This document shows, piece by piece, positions 1 to 8,601 of a stretch of 64,000 nucleotides of DNA. The stretch spans positions 124,001-188,000 of the forward strand of contig NZ_MZMU01000018.1 of NCBI RefSeq assembly GCF_004123835.1, in the 5' to 3' direction. A program made the translations under genes and the position numbers. Source of the stretch: Rhizobium leguminosarum (lineage in GTDB: Bacteria > Pseudomonadota > Alphaproteobacteria > Rhizobiales > Rhizobiaceae). Within the stretch, counting starts at the first letter, position 1, and the number at the start of each line of letters is the position of its first letter. A model generated the notes under the pieces. It was not told where the DNA came from, searched no databases, and saw nothing but the letters and a program-made list of their open reading frames with translations.

Positions 1-1
1 G

Positions 2-2488
2 ACCTACCGCAATAGTTTCCACTGGGACAAAAGCGCCTATATCGCGGCGGGCTGCACCGATACGGGTGGATGCGATTATACGAAGGCCCGGATCCGGCAC
101 TTCGTGCACATGCCCGGCACCTCGATCAAAGGCACAGCGATCGAAAGCGAGAAATATCCGCTGGAGAACCGTGTCTGGTACACATATCCCGGCCAATCCG
201 GTTCGTCCGGCACGCTATATGGCGGAACCTATAGCCGTCCTACTGCCGTCGGACGGGTGCTCGACAACGGCACATCGCAGATCAGCACGTTCGATTACGA
301 CAACAATGGGAATATTACCCGGGCGACCGATCCTTACGGCCGGACGACCTACTACGCTTATGCCAATGGCATCGATATTGCCGCCGTGAGCCAGGCGAGC
401 GAGTTTGGAACCCGGTCGACACTCGCCCAATATATCTACAACAAGCAACATCGGCCGATCTATTATGCCAACGCCGCGGGTGGCGCGACCACTTATGCAT
501 ATAACGTCGCGGGTCAGACCACATCGCTGACGAATGCACTCGGCGAGCAAACGACATTTCAGTACGACGCCAGTTCGAACCCGTCATCAACGGTCAACGC
601 CAATGGCGCGACAGCTGCGAGCTACAGCTATGACGACTTTGCCCGGGTTAGAACCTTCACGGATTCTGAGGGCTGGTCTGTCAAGTTCGATTATGATGCC
701 GCCGATCGCGTAACGCGCATCACCTATCCCGACGGGACATCGGCGCGCTATACCTATCAGAGGCTTGAGCTGGTTTCCTATAAGAACCGGGAGGGACGCT
801 TATGGCGATATCAATACGACGCGAACCGACGTCTGATTGCTATTATCGACCCGCTTCGTCAAACCACCGGACTTGGCTACGACCCGGCCGGCAATCTGAC
901 ATCGCTCACTGATCCCAAGGGGAACGTGACGTCGTGGTCTTATGATGTCCAGGATCGGCAGACGTCGAAAAAATACGCCGACAACAGCACCGTCACCTAC
1001 ACGTACGAGACGACAACCAGCCGCCTGAAGAGCGCACTCGATGCACTCGGTCAGACGAAGCAGTATTCATATGCCATCGACGACAATCTCAGCGGCCTGA
1101 CCTACCTCAATGCCGTCAATCCGACACCGAACGTAACATTCACCTACGATCCGTATTACTCTCGGCTTGTCTCGATGGCCGACGGCGTTGGCGTCACCGG
1201 CTATACCTACAACGCTTCATTCGTCGACGGTGCGCAGCAGCTTGCTCGGGAGTGCTTCACCGCGACCAGCGCACCAGATTGCTCGCACACGATCACTTAT
1301 GGCTATGATGCTCTCGGTCGCTCGGCTAGTCGGCAGATTTCCGGGAGCGGGCCAGAGACGTTTCAGTACGATGCCATAGGACGTGTGACCAACCACTCCA
1401 GCGACCTTGGCGCCTTCGAGCTCGGCTATCTAGGACAGACCCAGCAGCTGACCGTTCGTCAGTTGCTGCCCGCCATCTCCACCCTGAAGACGACCTGGAG
1501 CTATCTTGATAATGCCCACGACCGACGGCTGTCCGGCATCGCCAATACGGGCTTAACGGCTGGGCAGTTCACAAATTTCACGTTTGAGACGACGCCGGAG
1601 AATTTTGTCTCAGGCATCACCCAGACCAGCGATGAAACCGTGGCTGAGCCCAGTCCTCCCACGCAAAATGTCGCTTTCAACATTTTGGATCAGATAACTC
1701 AGGCTTCTGGCCAAGTTTACAACTACGACGCGAACGGGAATTTGCTATCTGACTCCACGCAGACCTATGCCTGGGATGCGGAAAATCGTCTGATTGGCAT
1801 CACCTATGCCCTTCAACCCGGAAAGCAAACGCGGTACGCATATGACGGCTTTGGCCGTCGCATTGAAGTCGAACAAATCCTCGTCTCGGGCGGAGCGGCT
1901 GACGTTTCGAAGTACATCTGGTGCGGCGAGTCGCCTTGCCAACGCCGGGATGCTTCCTACCTGCCAATCCGGAACTACTTTGATGAGGGCGAATACACGT
2001 TTGGGGTCACCAATCCAGCGCTTTATTATGGCGTCGACCAAATCGGATCGGTGCGGCGGATCTTCTTAGACCAAAACGATACACCCGCATATGATTACGA
2101 CCCTTGGGGCGTTCTAGGGCAAACTGCGCTTTCTAGAAGTGACTTCGGCTTCGCAAGAATGCTGGTCGGAGCGACATCAGGCCTCAACTCTACGTGGTAC
2201 CGCGAATACAATCCGGAGTTTGGGCGGTGGATTACCAGGGATCCTGTCCGGTCCGTTAACTCAACGAATTTGTATGAGTATGTTGATAGTGACCCACTCG
2301 ACTTTGTCGACGTTGAAGGGAAAGCGAAGAGACGCCCGCCGGTTATCATTTGCGTCGGTATAAATCAGTCGTGCGGTGCGCCTATGCGTCCGCCAGGTAT
2401 CAATCCTGATTATCCAGGGGTATGTTACCAATGCCTGATGAGAGAAAAAAAGTGGCCATATGGTCCGGCCCCAGATTGTGATGAATGA
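2..2488 (+). CDS. RHS-repeat polymorphic toxin (3' part; 5' end outside window)
   Basis: The frame is open from the first bases of the window, so the gene begins upstream; 828 residues are visible. Most of it is tandem YD/RHS repeats (for example FDYDNNGNITRATD, FDYDAADRVTRITY, YDPAGNLTSLTD), the material that builds the shell encapsulating a toxic C-terminus. Near the end lies the conserved RHS core (YREYNPEFGRWITRDP, then NLYEYVDSDPLDFVD), where the usual self-cleavage signal DPxGL is degenerate (VDVEG). The variable tip after it is only about 55 residues, proline- and cysteine-rich (four Cys), shorter than most RHS toxin tips. The stop codon overlaps the next gene's start by 4 bases, as in toxin/immunity pairs. 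Role in contact-dependent antagonism is inferred from the family. The tip's activity is unknown, and it may be a truncated or displaced toxin end. Confidence 0.9.
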   Translation, partial: TYRNSFHWDKSAYIAAGCTDTGGCDYTKARIRHFVHMPGTSIKGTAIESEKYPLENRVWYTYPGQSGSSGTLYGGTYSRPTAVGRVLDNGTSQISTFDYDNNGNITRATDPYGRTTYYAYANGIDIAAVSQASEFGTRSTLAQYIYNKQHRPIYYANAAGGATTYAYNVAGQTTSLTNALGEQTTFQYDASSNPSSTVNANGATAASYSYDDFARVRTFTDSEGWSVKFDYDAADRVTRITYPDGTSARYTYQRLELVSYKNREGRLWRYQYDANRRLIAIIDPLRQTTGLGYDPAGNLTSLTDPKGNVTSWSYDVQDRQTSKKYADNSTVTYTYETTTSRLKSALDALGQTKQYSYAIDDNLSGLTYLNAVNPTPNVTFTYDPYYSRLVSMADGVGVTGYTYNASFVDGAQQLARECFTATSAPDCSHTITYGYDALGRSASRQISGSGPETFQYDAIGRVTNHSSDLGAFELGYLGQTQQLTVRQLLPAISTLKTTWSYLDNAHDRRLSGIANTGLTAGQFTNFTFETTPENFVSGITQTSDETVAEPSPPTQNVAFNILDQITQASGQVYNYDANGNLLSDSTQTYAWDAENRLIGITYALQPGKQTRYAYDGFGRRIEVEQILVSGGAADVSKYIWCGESPCQRRDASYLPIRNYFDEGEYTFGVTNPALYYGVDQIGSVRRIFLDQNDTPAYDYDPWGVLGQTALSRSDFGFARMLVGATSGLNSTWYREYNPEFGRWITRDPVRSVNSTNLYEYVDSDPLDFVDVEGKAKRRPPVIICVGINQSCGAPMRPPGINPDYPGVCYQCLMREKKWPYGPAPDCDE

Positions 2489-2883
2489 TGGAAGAGCACA
2501 CTGGAAATGAATTAACGCTCATGCTCGAGGCGGAGAAGCCTCTAGCAATGTTTTATTTTTGCCAGGCTATGGATGACAGGGACGTATTGCCTGTGGACGA
2601 TTTTGCCCCCTATGTGAAAAATGGTCGAATTTTAATGGAGGAGTTTGACCCTCCGCTTCCCCTAGGAACTAATCCAACGTATCAGATCACGTACGTTCTC
2701 TACGCGCTTGCAGCGGAAGCGTGGAGAATTCCCGCGATGAAAATTGCCCTTACCGCCCAGAGCGAGAATTTTAGTAAACCCGACCAAGGGATTGATCGTA
2801 TCATCGGGATGTTACTTGGATACTCCAAGCAAGCTATTGATTCCTGGATCCAGTCGGGTATCGATAAGGGCGCGTATCAGTAA
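2485..2883 (+). CDS. Putative immunity protein for the RHS toxin
   Basis: 132 residues, soluble, acidic, no signal peptide or membrane segment. Its ATG lies inside the RHS stop region (ATGA overlap; a second ATG follows at once), so the two genes are translationally coupled. A small unrelated gene directly behind an RHS core is the standard place for the cognate immunity protein, and that is the only basis for the call. I do not recognise the fold. The sequence has a helical, repeat-like middle (YALAAEAWRIPAMKIALTA). The codons are less GC-rich than in flanking metabolic genes, as is usual for exchanged toxin/immunity cassettes. Confidence 0.6.
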   Translation: MMEEHTGNELTLMLEAEKPLAMFYFCQAMDDRDVLPVDDFAPYVKNGRILMEEFDPPLPLGTNPTYQITYVLYALAAEAWRIPAMKIALTAQSENFSKPDQGIDRIIGMLLGYSKQAIDSWIQSGIDKGAYQ

Positions 2884-2891
2884 CAAATAAG

Positions 2892-3653
2892 CTAGGTTTC
2901 TTTGCGTAACTTTTCGTTCAGGAAACTTTCGGGATCTGATAAAAACTCGCTCATGAACAAGAAGTGATCCGTCGACCGATAGTCAATTTCCGACAAACCT
3001 TTGTTCGACATGTGCAGCAACTGTGCGTTCGGATATGCCATGATGATCGGTGAGTGGGTCGCGATAATGAATTGGGCTTCGCCGCCTAGCTCCGCTTCCC
3101 GCAATATCCTCAGAAGTTCCACTTGGCGACGCGGTGATAGGGCGGATTCAGGTTCGTCCAAGATGAAGACCCCTCGCCGCCGACATCTCTCTTGAAAGAA
3201 CCGTAAGAACCCTTCGCCATGCGAATACGAGAGAAAGTCCGGGCCGATTTCATGGCTCTCTCTTGCCGCCTGATCCAGATAGCGAGCAACAGAGAAGAAG
3301 GTCTCTGCCTTGAAGAACCAACCGGCAGCGGTTTTTGGTAACCAACCGCCGACTAGACTTGCGGCCAGAATGCCCCCGGACCTTTCCATTGCGATCGAAT
3401 GATCAACAGGACGGTACCCATTGCCACCTCCTGCGTCGTCGAATCCGGCCAAAACAGCGATGCCTTCAAGCAGAGTGGATTTGCCCACCCCGTTCTCTCC
3501 GACAATGATCGTAACTTGGCGTTCAAAATTGAGCCTGAAATCACCTTCTTTGAACAGGGGAAGCGAAAACGGATACGAACCAAATTCGCTCCATGTGCTT
3601 TTCATCGATACCGTTCGAAGGTAGGGCGGCCGAGCGCGGATTCTGCGAGTCAT
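2892..3653 (-). CDS. AAA family ATPase (COG3910-like)
   Basis: 253 residues from the chosen start. P-loop GENGVGKST lies near residue 35, an ABC-like signature region is replaced by YSHGEGFLRFF, Walker B is VFILDEPESALS, and an H-loop follows (IIATHSPIIM). This is the compact, RecF/SMC-like ATPase seen as a single-domain protein of unknown role in many bacteria. The frame is open further upstream to 3848, but the start MTRRIRARPPYLR at 3653 matches the usual N-terminus of the family (an arginine-rich PxxLR strand before the P-loop strand). It ends 8 bp from the preceding gene on the opposite strand, so it is not part of that toxin unit. DNA-related function is only presumed. Confidence 0.85.
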   Translation of the reverse strand: MTRRIRARPPYLRTVSMKSTWSEFGSYPFSLPLFKEGDFRLNFERQVTIIVGENGVGKSTLLEGIAVLAGFDDAGGGNGYRPVDHSIAMERSGGILAASLVGGWLPKTAAGWFFKAETFFSVARYLDQAARESHEIGPDFLSYSHGEGFLRFFQERCRRRGVFILDEPESALSPRRQVELLRILREAELGGEAQFIIATHSPIIMAYPNAQLLHMSNKGLSEIDYRSTDHFLFMSEFLSDPESFLNEKLRKET

Positions 3654-3757
3654 AAGCTGAAATCTTTTCAGGCTAGAATGGCTTATGCGATATAGCCCTA
3701 ATGTGGGAAGATGGTTATCGCGTGATCGCGTATATCCCCGCAAATTGCAGAGGAGGG

Positions 3758-3864
3758 ATTCACCGTGAGTTTCCGCGCCAATTCTATAATATAGTGCGAA
3801 GGGCGGCGACAAAGATGCCCGCAAGGCGCTGAAGCTTCTTTTCGACAATCGTTTTCAAAAATAG
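3758..3864 (+). pseudogene. Decayed C-terminal tail of a second polymorphic toxin
   Basis: Just before the immunity-like gene at 3874 the + strand reads, in one frame (from 3790), SAKGGDKDARKALKLLF and then DNRFQK, ending at TAG 3862-3864. A different frame immediately upstream (from 3758) reads IHREFPRQFYNIV. Joined by a one-base correction near 3795 they give a continuous toxin-tip-like ending that stops 9 bp before the next start codon. There is no start codon or core domain. I read this as an orphan, displaced RHS/CDI tip. The peptide-like composition is visible; the toxin identity is inference. Confidence 0.4.
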
Positions 3865-3873
3865 GTCGGGTCA

Positions 3874-4121
3874 ATGTCTACGACGCTTTTCGAAATCTTG
3901 AAGAAACTCGATTACGCGAGAATTCACTACCATATTGGTCGCTATCGTTCCGACACGGTTGACATTACTGCGACGTTTGTGGGGAAACGCCTTGAAATCT
4001 CCGTCTTTGATGACGGGCATGTGGAAGTTTCAGAGTTTCGCGGAATGAAGACGTTCTCGATCAATCCGTTCTTGACGATGCAATCAGCCAGACGCTCGCT
4101 GACGACCATTTGACCAGATAG
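3874..4121 (+). pseudogene. Immunity-like small protein with a 3' frameshift
   Basis: The open frame from ATG 3874 gives 79 residues to a TGA at 4111-4113. Its first 56 or so residues (MSTTLFEILKKLDYARIHYH, then ITATFVGKRLEISVFDDGHVE) resemble a small acidic protein often found behind rhizobial polymorphic toxins. The last 20 residues look out of frame. Shifting by one base at 4043-4047 restores an acidic helix (EDVLDQSVLDDAISQTLADD, then HLTR) ending at TAG 4119-4121. One missing A in GGAATGAAG (expected GGAAATGAA) would explain it. It is probably the partner of the decayed toxin tail just upstream. Family membership is from recollection of similar proteins, not a search. Confidence 0.5.
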
Positions 4122-4748
4122 ACGACTTCCACGAGAAGCAAAAGTGTCAAATGGATTGGCGATCAGCGACTATCGCTAATGCTTTCAGCTACGCTGAAAC
4201 CAACCTCTATCGAAAGTCGATTCGTACTTCCTCGGTCCATCGTCTCGCTCAGGTGGGCTCTGTGGAGTGATTTGCGGTGGATTCGGTTGTACGCCATTGC
4301 GCCGTACGTTCGATCTACTCGCGCATCCGCGCTTCGGGATCGGCGTTCAAGGTGATGCGGTGACAACGGCCACGGTGTCGGCACTCGCGTCGAATACACC
4401 CTGTAGCCTGTCGGCATTTAACCCTCCGATCGCCACCAGCGGCAAGGGGGGCGACGGCCAACCCCATTTTTTCGGTATACTACCAAATGTCAGCGCCTCT
4501 GGGAAATCTGGACACACCGTCAGGCAAGCAGAAATATATAAATATTACTGATGTTATATTTTGCTCTCCAATAAAATGACAACTAGCTCTGCATCGTATG
4601 CGCTCGCGCTCTCGATGTTGCGAATTTATTTCACAGTCATTCAATTTTATACTTTCATCTTTTTTGTTTAATTGGTAAAATGCACGTCAAGCTTGTATTG
4701 GTGGGAGCCGCAAGCGCGTAGAAATGTCTCGGCGAGGGGGAGGCCAAA
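4122..4748. other. Intergenic, no gene seen
   Basis: About 630 bp with only short, unconvincing frames. The stretch 4530-4690 is clearly AT-rich (runs such as AAATATATAAATATT) against the GC-rich surroundings and probably carries the promoter of the metalloprotease gene. A good ribosome-binding site (GAGGGGGAGG) lies just before its ATG. Confidence 0.5.
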
Positions 4749-5561
4749 ATGGTTGCCAAAAAGAAAGGCAGCACCGACGTATTCACGCTGAAACCGGACA
4801 CCGAACTCAAATCAGTGCTGAAGGGCGTGACGCACGTCTACCACGGGGGTGCCTGCTGCGAGACTGATGGTATGGGGTTTGCCCTGCCCAATAATCGATC
4901 CATCACGGAAATTGTCGTCGACGCTACTCAAGGGTTCATTCCGCTTTGGGATAGCAACGTCACCCTGAATTGGCGCTTTCAGGACGCTTCCTTACAACAA
5001 TTCGTCGATCCCGAAGCAGTAAAAGCCTATCTGCGCACCCTGCTGGGAGAAACTTTGCTCGCTTGGAAGACGGCGGTTCCGATCAAGTTTTCGGAAACGT
5101 CCGCGCCTTGGGACTTCGAGATCGTCGTGAGGGCTCAAGACAATTGCAGTGCGTTCGGATGCACTCTTGCGCGGGCTTTTTTCCCCGACGCCGGACAGCA
5201 CGAGCTCGTGCTCTTTCCAAAAATGTTCGAACAAGTGCGCAACGAGCAAATCGAAACGCTCGCCCACGAGCTCGGCCACGTGTTCGGACTGCGCCATTTT
5301 TTTGCAAAAGTGTCTGAAACGGGTTCCGCGAGCGAAATTTTTGGCACGCATGAGCCGCTCTCCATCATGAACTATGGCGAAGAAAGTAAGCTGACGACGA
5401 CCGACATGGACGACCTCACGCGGCTTTACCGTGAAGCATGGAGCGGCAGCCTGACCGAGATCAATGGCACGCCTATCCGCTTGATGCGGCCGTTCAGCCA
5501 CTTCCGGCAAAAGGCGGAGATGCCTCCTCAGTTTGCATTGGTCGCTCGCACGATCACGTGA
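4749..5561 (+). CDS. Metzincin-type zinc metalloprotease (matrixin-like)
   Basis: 270 residues. The zinc-binding metzincin signature HELGHVFGLRH is complete (His173, Glu174, His177, His183), and a downstream SIMNYG supplies the Met-turn (Met207), so a peptidase with the third ligand intact is well supported. No signal peptide is seen (N-terminus MVAKKKGSTD), which is unusual for this mostly secreted clan. There is no recognisable pro-domain cysteine switch, though Cys36-Cys37 and Cys133/Cys138 are present. A strong ribosome-binding site precedes the ATG. It is followed after 50 bp by the ferritin-like gene on the same strand and may be the first gene of the LodA/LodB unit, where it could process a partner protein; that link is inference. 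Confidence 0.8.
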   Translation: MVAKKKGSTDVFTLKPDTELKSVLKGVTHVYHGGACCETDGMGFALPNNRSITEIVVDATQGFIPLWDSNVTLNWRFQDASLQQFVDPEAVKAYLRTLLGETLLAWKTAVPIKFSETSAPWDFEIVVRAQDNCSAFGCTLARAFFPDAGQHELVLFPKMFEQVRNEQIETLAHELGHVFGLRHFFAKVSETGSASEIFGTHEPLSIMNYGEESKLTTTDMDDLTRLYREAWSGSLTEINGTPIRLMRPFSHFRQKAEMPPQFALVARTIT

Positions 5562-5611
5562 CGATTCCTGCTCCACGCATTTAGCCCGTACTCCAGGCGC
5601 TGGTGAGAGAC

Positions 5612-7075
5612 ATGCCGACACAAGAACGAGTGATTTGGTATCACCCCCGCCGGACGGAAGAGCTTCCGGTCCCTGAGGGTGCCATGACGCCTTTTGACGG
5701 TACCACAGATCTGAAAATAGCGCGGAGGACGCGGCGCTTGACACAGACACCGGCAGAACGCCAGCGCGACATCCTGATTGATCCTGATTTTGGGGTGGGC
5801 ATTCCTATCGTCGACGGAGCCCACACCGCCAAGGACTATGCGATGGGTTTGCTCAGGCTTGCCGCCGAGGTCGAACACGCGCTCATGGTGCAATATCTTT
5901 ACGCCGCCGATTCGATCGATCCAGACGACGATGCAAGGAATAATGCCGTCAAACTGCGCCGGATTGCGCAGGAGGAGATGGGGCATCTTGGCACCGTACA
6001 GAACCTGTTACTCCTCCTTGGCGGACCACGTGCATTTTACCTGCAGCGCGACCTGATCCGCCGGGGAAATCCCGCCAATCCGATCGCCTTCGTTCTGGAG
6101 CCCGTGTCTCGTCATTCTCTGGCCAAGTATGTCGTTGCCGAGATGCCTGAGGAGGTGCCAGAGAGCAAGCAGGCCAAGGTCGATGAACTCATAGCCCTCG
6201 CTGAAACCGACATGGGCTTCAAGCCCCATCGGGTTGGGGCGATATATGCAATGATCCGCTGGCTGTTTCTCCCGAAGGCCGAGGCCTTGGCGTGGATGGA
6301 TTTGAAAGCGCTCTTTCCCGACGCGCCTTTGCCAGATAGCCCGCATCTAGAAGATGCCGACTTTCAGGAGCCAGCGATAATTGCACTCCATGAGGTGTTT
6401 GGTGAAGATTGGGGAGACGATAGCGGACATTTTCTCTTGGAAAGAGCGATTGACCGTCAGAGCGCATTGGACGCTCTCGACCTTATCACGGACCAGGGGG
6501 AAGGTCTCGGCGGAGCGGATAGTTCTCACTTCGAGGAGTTTCTGGAACTCATCGATGCGTTCGACATAAAGCCATTCGGTCGACCGATCGCGACATCGCC
6601 AACATTGACGGTGGGGCATGGTGGCGAAAAGCCAACGCCCGTGGTCGCTCCCTATACGGCGAAATGGTTGGAAGTTCAGTCATTGCAGTATCAACTGCTC
6701 ATCGTCGGACTGCTGCATGGCCTGGCCCACCCACGAACAACCGACGATACGCTGCGCTCGGATCTTGCAGAGCTGTGTCTGAAATCCATGCGCCGGCTAT
6801 TTGGTATGCTCGCCAAATTGCTTACCCGCATGCCGGTCGGTGCAGACGGAAGCATATCTGCAGGCCCGTCTTATGATCTTGAGCCCGCTCAAATCAACTC
6901 TGCAGACATCGCCGAATACGTCCGGCGGCAACTGGCAATCATGGATCGCCTGGCAGTACTCTACGCCGAGATCGAACAGACAGGCGATGATGTCACCGAT
7001 CAACTCGCCGAACTGCGCTTGCATGATCGCGGCAGACGCAAGCTGTTGAAGACGCTTTCGGCACAAATCACATGA
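5612..7075 (+). CDS. Ferritin-like protein of the VioB type
   Basis: 487 residues from ATG 5612 (GTG at 5603 in the same frame is an alternative). The N-terminal half contains HTAKDYAMGLLRLAAEVEHA followed by a second helix RIAQEEMGHLGTVQNLL. These are Glu and ExxH di-metal helices of the ferritin-like domain shared with the iminophenylpyruvate dimer synthase VioB and RebD. The C-terminal half is helical and unassigned, ending in a charged LAELRLHDRGRRK segment. VioB-family proteins couple imines made by a partner amino-acid oxidase. Here the next gene, 28 bp downstream, is a LodA-type amino-acid oxidase, so an analogous oxidase/coupling pair is plausible. Metal use and substrate are not shown by the sequence. 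Confidence 0.7.
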   Translation: MPTQERVIWYHPRRTEELPVPEGAMTPFDGTTDLKIARRTRRLTQTPAERQRDILIDPDFGVGIPIVDGAHTAKDYAMGLLRLAAEVEHALMVQYLYAADSIDPDDDARNNAVKLRRIAQEEMGHLGTVQNLLLLLGGPRAFYLQRDLIRRGNPANPIAFVLEPVSRHSLAKYVVAEMPEEVPESKQAKVDELIALAETDMGFKPHRVGAIYAMIRWLFLPKAEALAWMDLKALFPDAPLPDSPHLEDADFQEPAIIALHEVFGEDWGDDSGHFLLERAIDRQSALDALDLITDQGEGLGGADSSHFEEFLELIDAFDIKPFGRPIATSPTLTVGHGGEKPTPVVAPYTAKWLEVQSLQYQLLIVGLLHGLAHPRTTDDTLRSDLAELCLKSMRRLFGMLAKLLTRMPVGADGSISAGPSYDLEPAQINSADIAEYVRRQLAIMDRLAVLYAEIEQTGDDVTDQLAELRLHDRGRRKLLKTLSAQIT

Positions 7076-7103
7076 GAACGACGACGGCAACAAGGGGGCC
7101 GAT

Positions 7104-8588
7104 ATGATGATGTACCGGATATTTCCCGCAATCGGTATTGCCCGGATTGGAGGAAATCATGATTTCTTCCTCGGTCCAGAAATTCCCGGGCAAGGACCTA
7201 TCGAACTCGACGGCTCTCCAGCCAGGCGCTTCAAAAACAGTGATGGGACACTGATCCGCAAACAAGGCGCCCGCTTCCGGGTGTTTCAGTCCGCCGACGA
7301 CGGTGCCACATGGGCACCATTGGCACCCGGTGCAACGGTAGAATGGTCGGTCACCCTTCACAACAAGAAGGCATCGATCATTCGCGAACTTGAACCGCCG
7401 ACGAAGCCGGAACGCCCACGAATAGATCCTGCCCTCGTATCAATGCATATCCAGGCTCCGACTGCGAAAGTCAGTGGTGTAAACGCCGCTGGCGCGCCGA
7501 TGACAGGGACTTTCACCACGAAAGATGCTGGTGGTGCACCTTACAATGCGACCGTTAAACTCGGCAGTTTGCGAACCGATGGCGCCGGGAACCTGATCGT
7601 GCTTGGTGGTGACGGCATTTCGGACGCTCCACCCGGAACCCCAATCGGCACCGGAAACGGCACCAGCTACTTCAAAAGCCCGAACTGGTACGATGACGTC
7701 GCCGACGGGCCAGTCAGCGCGGTTGTCAACCCAGGCCCAGGGGAAGCACCGGTTACAGCGGATGGCGGCGCATGGGTCATCGTCGCTCCTCCGGACTACG
7801 CGCCTGCTATCGGTGGTGTGGTCACACTTTACGACGTCATCTTGCAGGTTGGCGTTGATCATTTCGGCATCTCCGTGCCGGCAATTCCGTCCTTCGATCG
7901 AGAGATCATGCCGATGATCCGCCGCGTGCGGCGCCACAGGTGGGTCAACGACGCGGCGATATGGAGTAACCCGGCATTGGATGCGGCTGACAGCGACCTG
8001 CGAAGCAAGGACGTTGCAATGAAGGCACTGAAGATCAAGGTATGTCAGCGTATCCGAGAGTCCGAGGAGCAACTCGAAGGTCACACAGATCCGGACGGTC
8101 CGCCCTTCCTGCTCCGACAGCATCAGCAGGATACGCTCGACGCGTGGCTGGCCGGAACCTTCGATGATGCACCGTCGAGCTTTGGTTCTGAACCCACACC
8201 TGCCAACCTGACGCGAGCAGCGCTCGAAGGAGCGGTTGGCCAAGGCTTCTGCCCAGGGATTGAAGCCGGTATTCTCGTTCTCGACCAATCGATCTATCGG
8301 AAACCATTCGATTTCCGGATAGATCACGCTGGTGTCGAACCCGGTGACATGACGGCTCTGATGGCGCAGCCATGGCAAGCGGATTTCCTAAAATGTAATA
8401 CCGAGTGGTGGCCGAGCCAGCGACCCGACGTGGCGCCGCAGTCAGGTGACTTTACGGACAACGAAGAATGGAGCCGCGGGATCGGCTCAAGCCATCGCAA
8501 GCTTGCCAAGGAATTCCAACGCCTGGGCTTCGTCGTGCAAACGGGGCCAGAGTCATTCATCGAGGCGGAACGGGACAAAACCTTTTAG
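7104..8588 (+). CDS. LodA/GoxA-like cysteine tryptophylquinone oxidase
   Basis: 494 residues. It opens with the family's hallmark N-terminus YRIFPAIGIARIGG, then FFLGPEIPG. The C-terminal half carries the segment GFCPGIEAG (Cys383) and AQPWQADFLKC (Trp424), followed by WWPSQRP. LodA-family enzymes oxidise the amino group of lysine, glycine or other amino acids, releasing ammonia and hydrogen peroxide; their cofactor is built from a Cys and a Trp of the protein itself. Cys383/Trp424 are the natural candidates, but assignment of the Cys should be checked by alignment. It is shorter than Marinomonas LodA (about 720 residues). A Shine-Dalgarno AAGGGGG precedes the ATG triplet run, and the LodB-like maturase follows after 13 bp. 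Substrate unknown. Confidence 0.82.
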   Translation: MMMYRIFPAIGIARIGGNHDFFLGPEIPGQGPIELDGSPARRFKNSDGTLIRKQGARFRVFQSADDGATWAPLAPGATVEWSVTLHNKKASIIRELEPPTKPERPRIDPALVSMHIQAPTAKVSGVNAAGAPMTGTFTTKDAGGAPYNATVKLGSLRTDGAGNLIVLGGDGISDAPPGTPIGTGNGTSYFKSPNWYDDVADGPVSAVVNPGPGEAPVTADGGAWVIVAPPDYAPAIGGVVTLYDVILQVGVDHFGISVPAIPSFDREIMPMIRRVRRHRWVNDAAIWSNPALDAADSDLRSKDVAMKALKIKVCQRIRESEEQLEGHTDPDGPPFLLRQHQQDTLDAWLAGTFDDAPSSFGSEPTPANLTRAALEGAVGQGFCPGIEAGILVLDQSIYRKPFDFRIDHAGVEPGDMTALMAQPWQADFLKCNTEWWPSQRPDVAPQSGDFTDNEEWSRGIGSSHRKLAKEFQRLGFVVQTGPESFIEAERDKTF

Positions 8589-8601
8589 CGGTTCAGGGAA
8601 G

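Noticed and set aside
4163..4551. Small frames on both strands between the immunity-like gene and the metalloprotease
   Set aside because: No ribosome-binding site, no family character, and translation typical of non-coding DNA.
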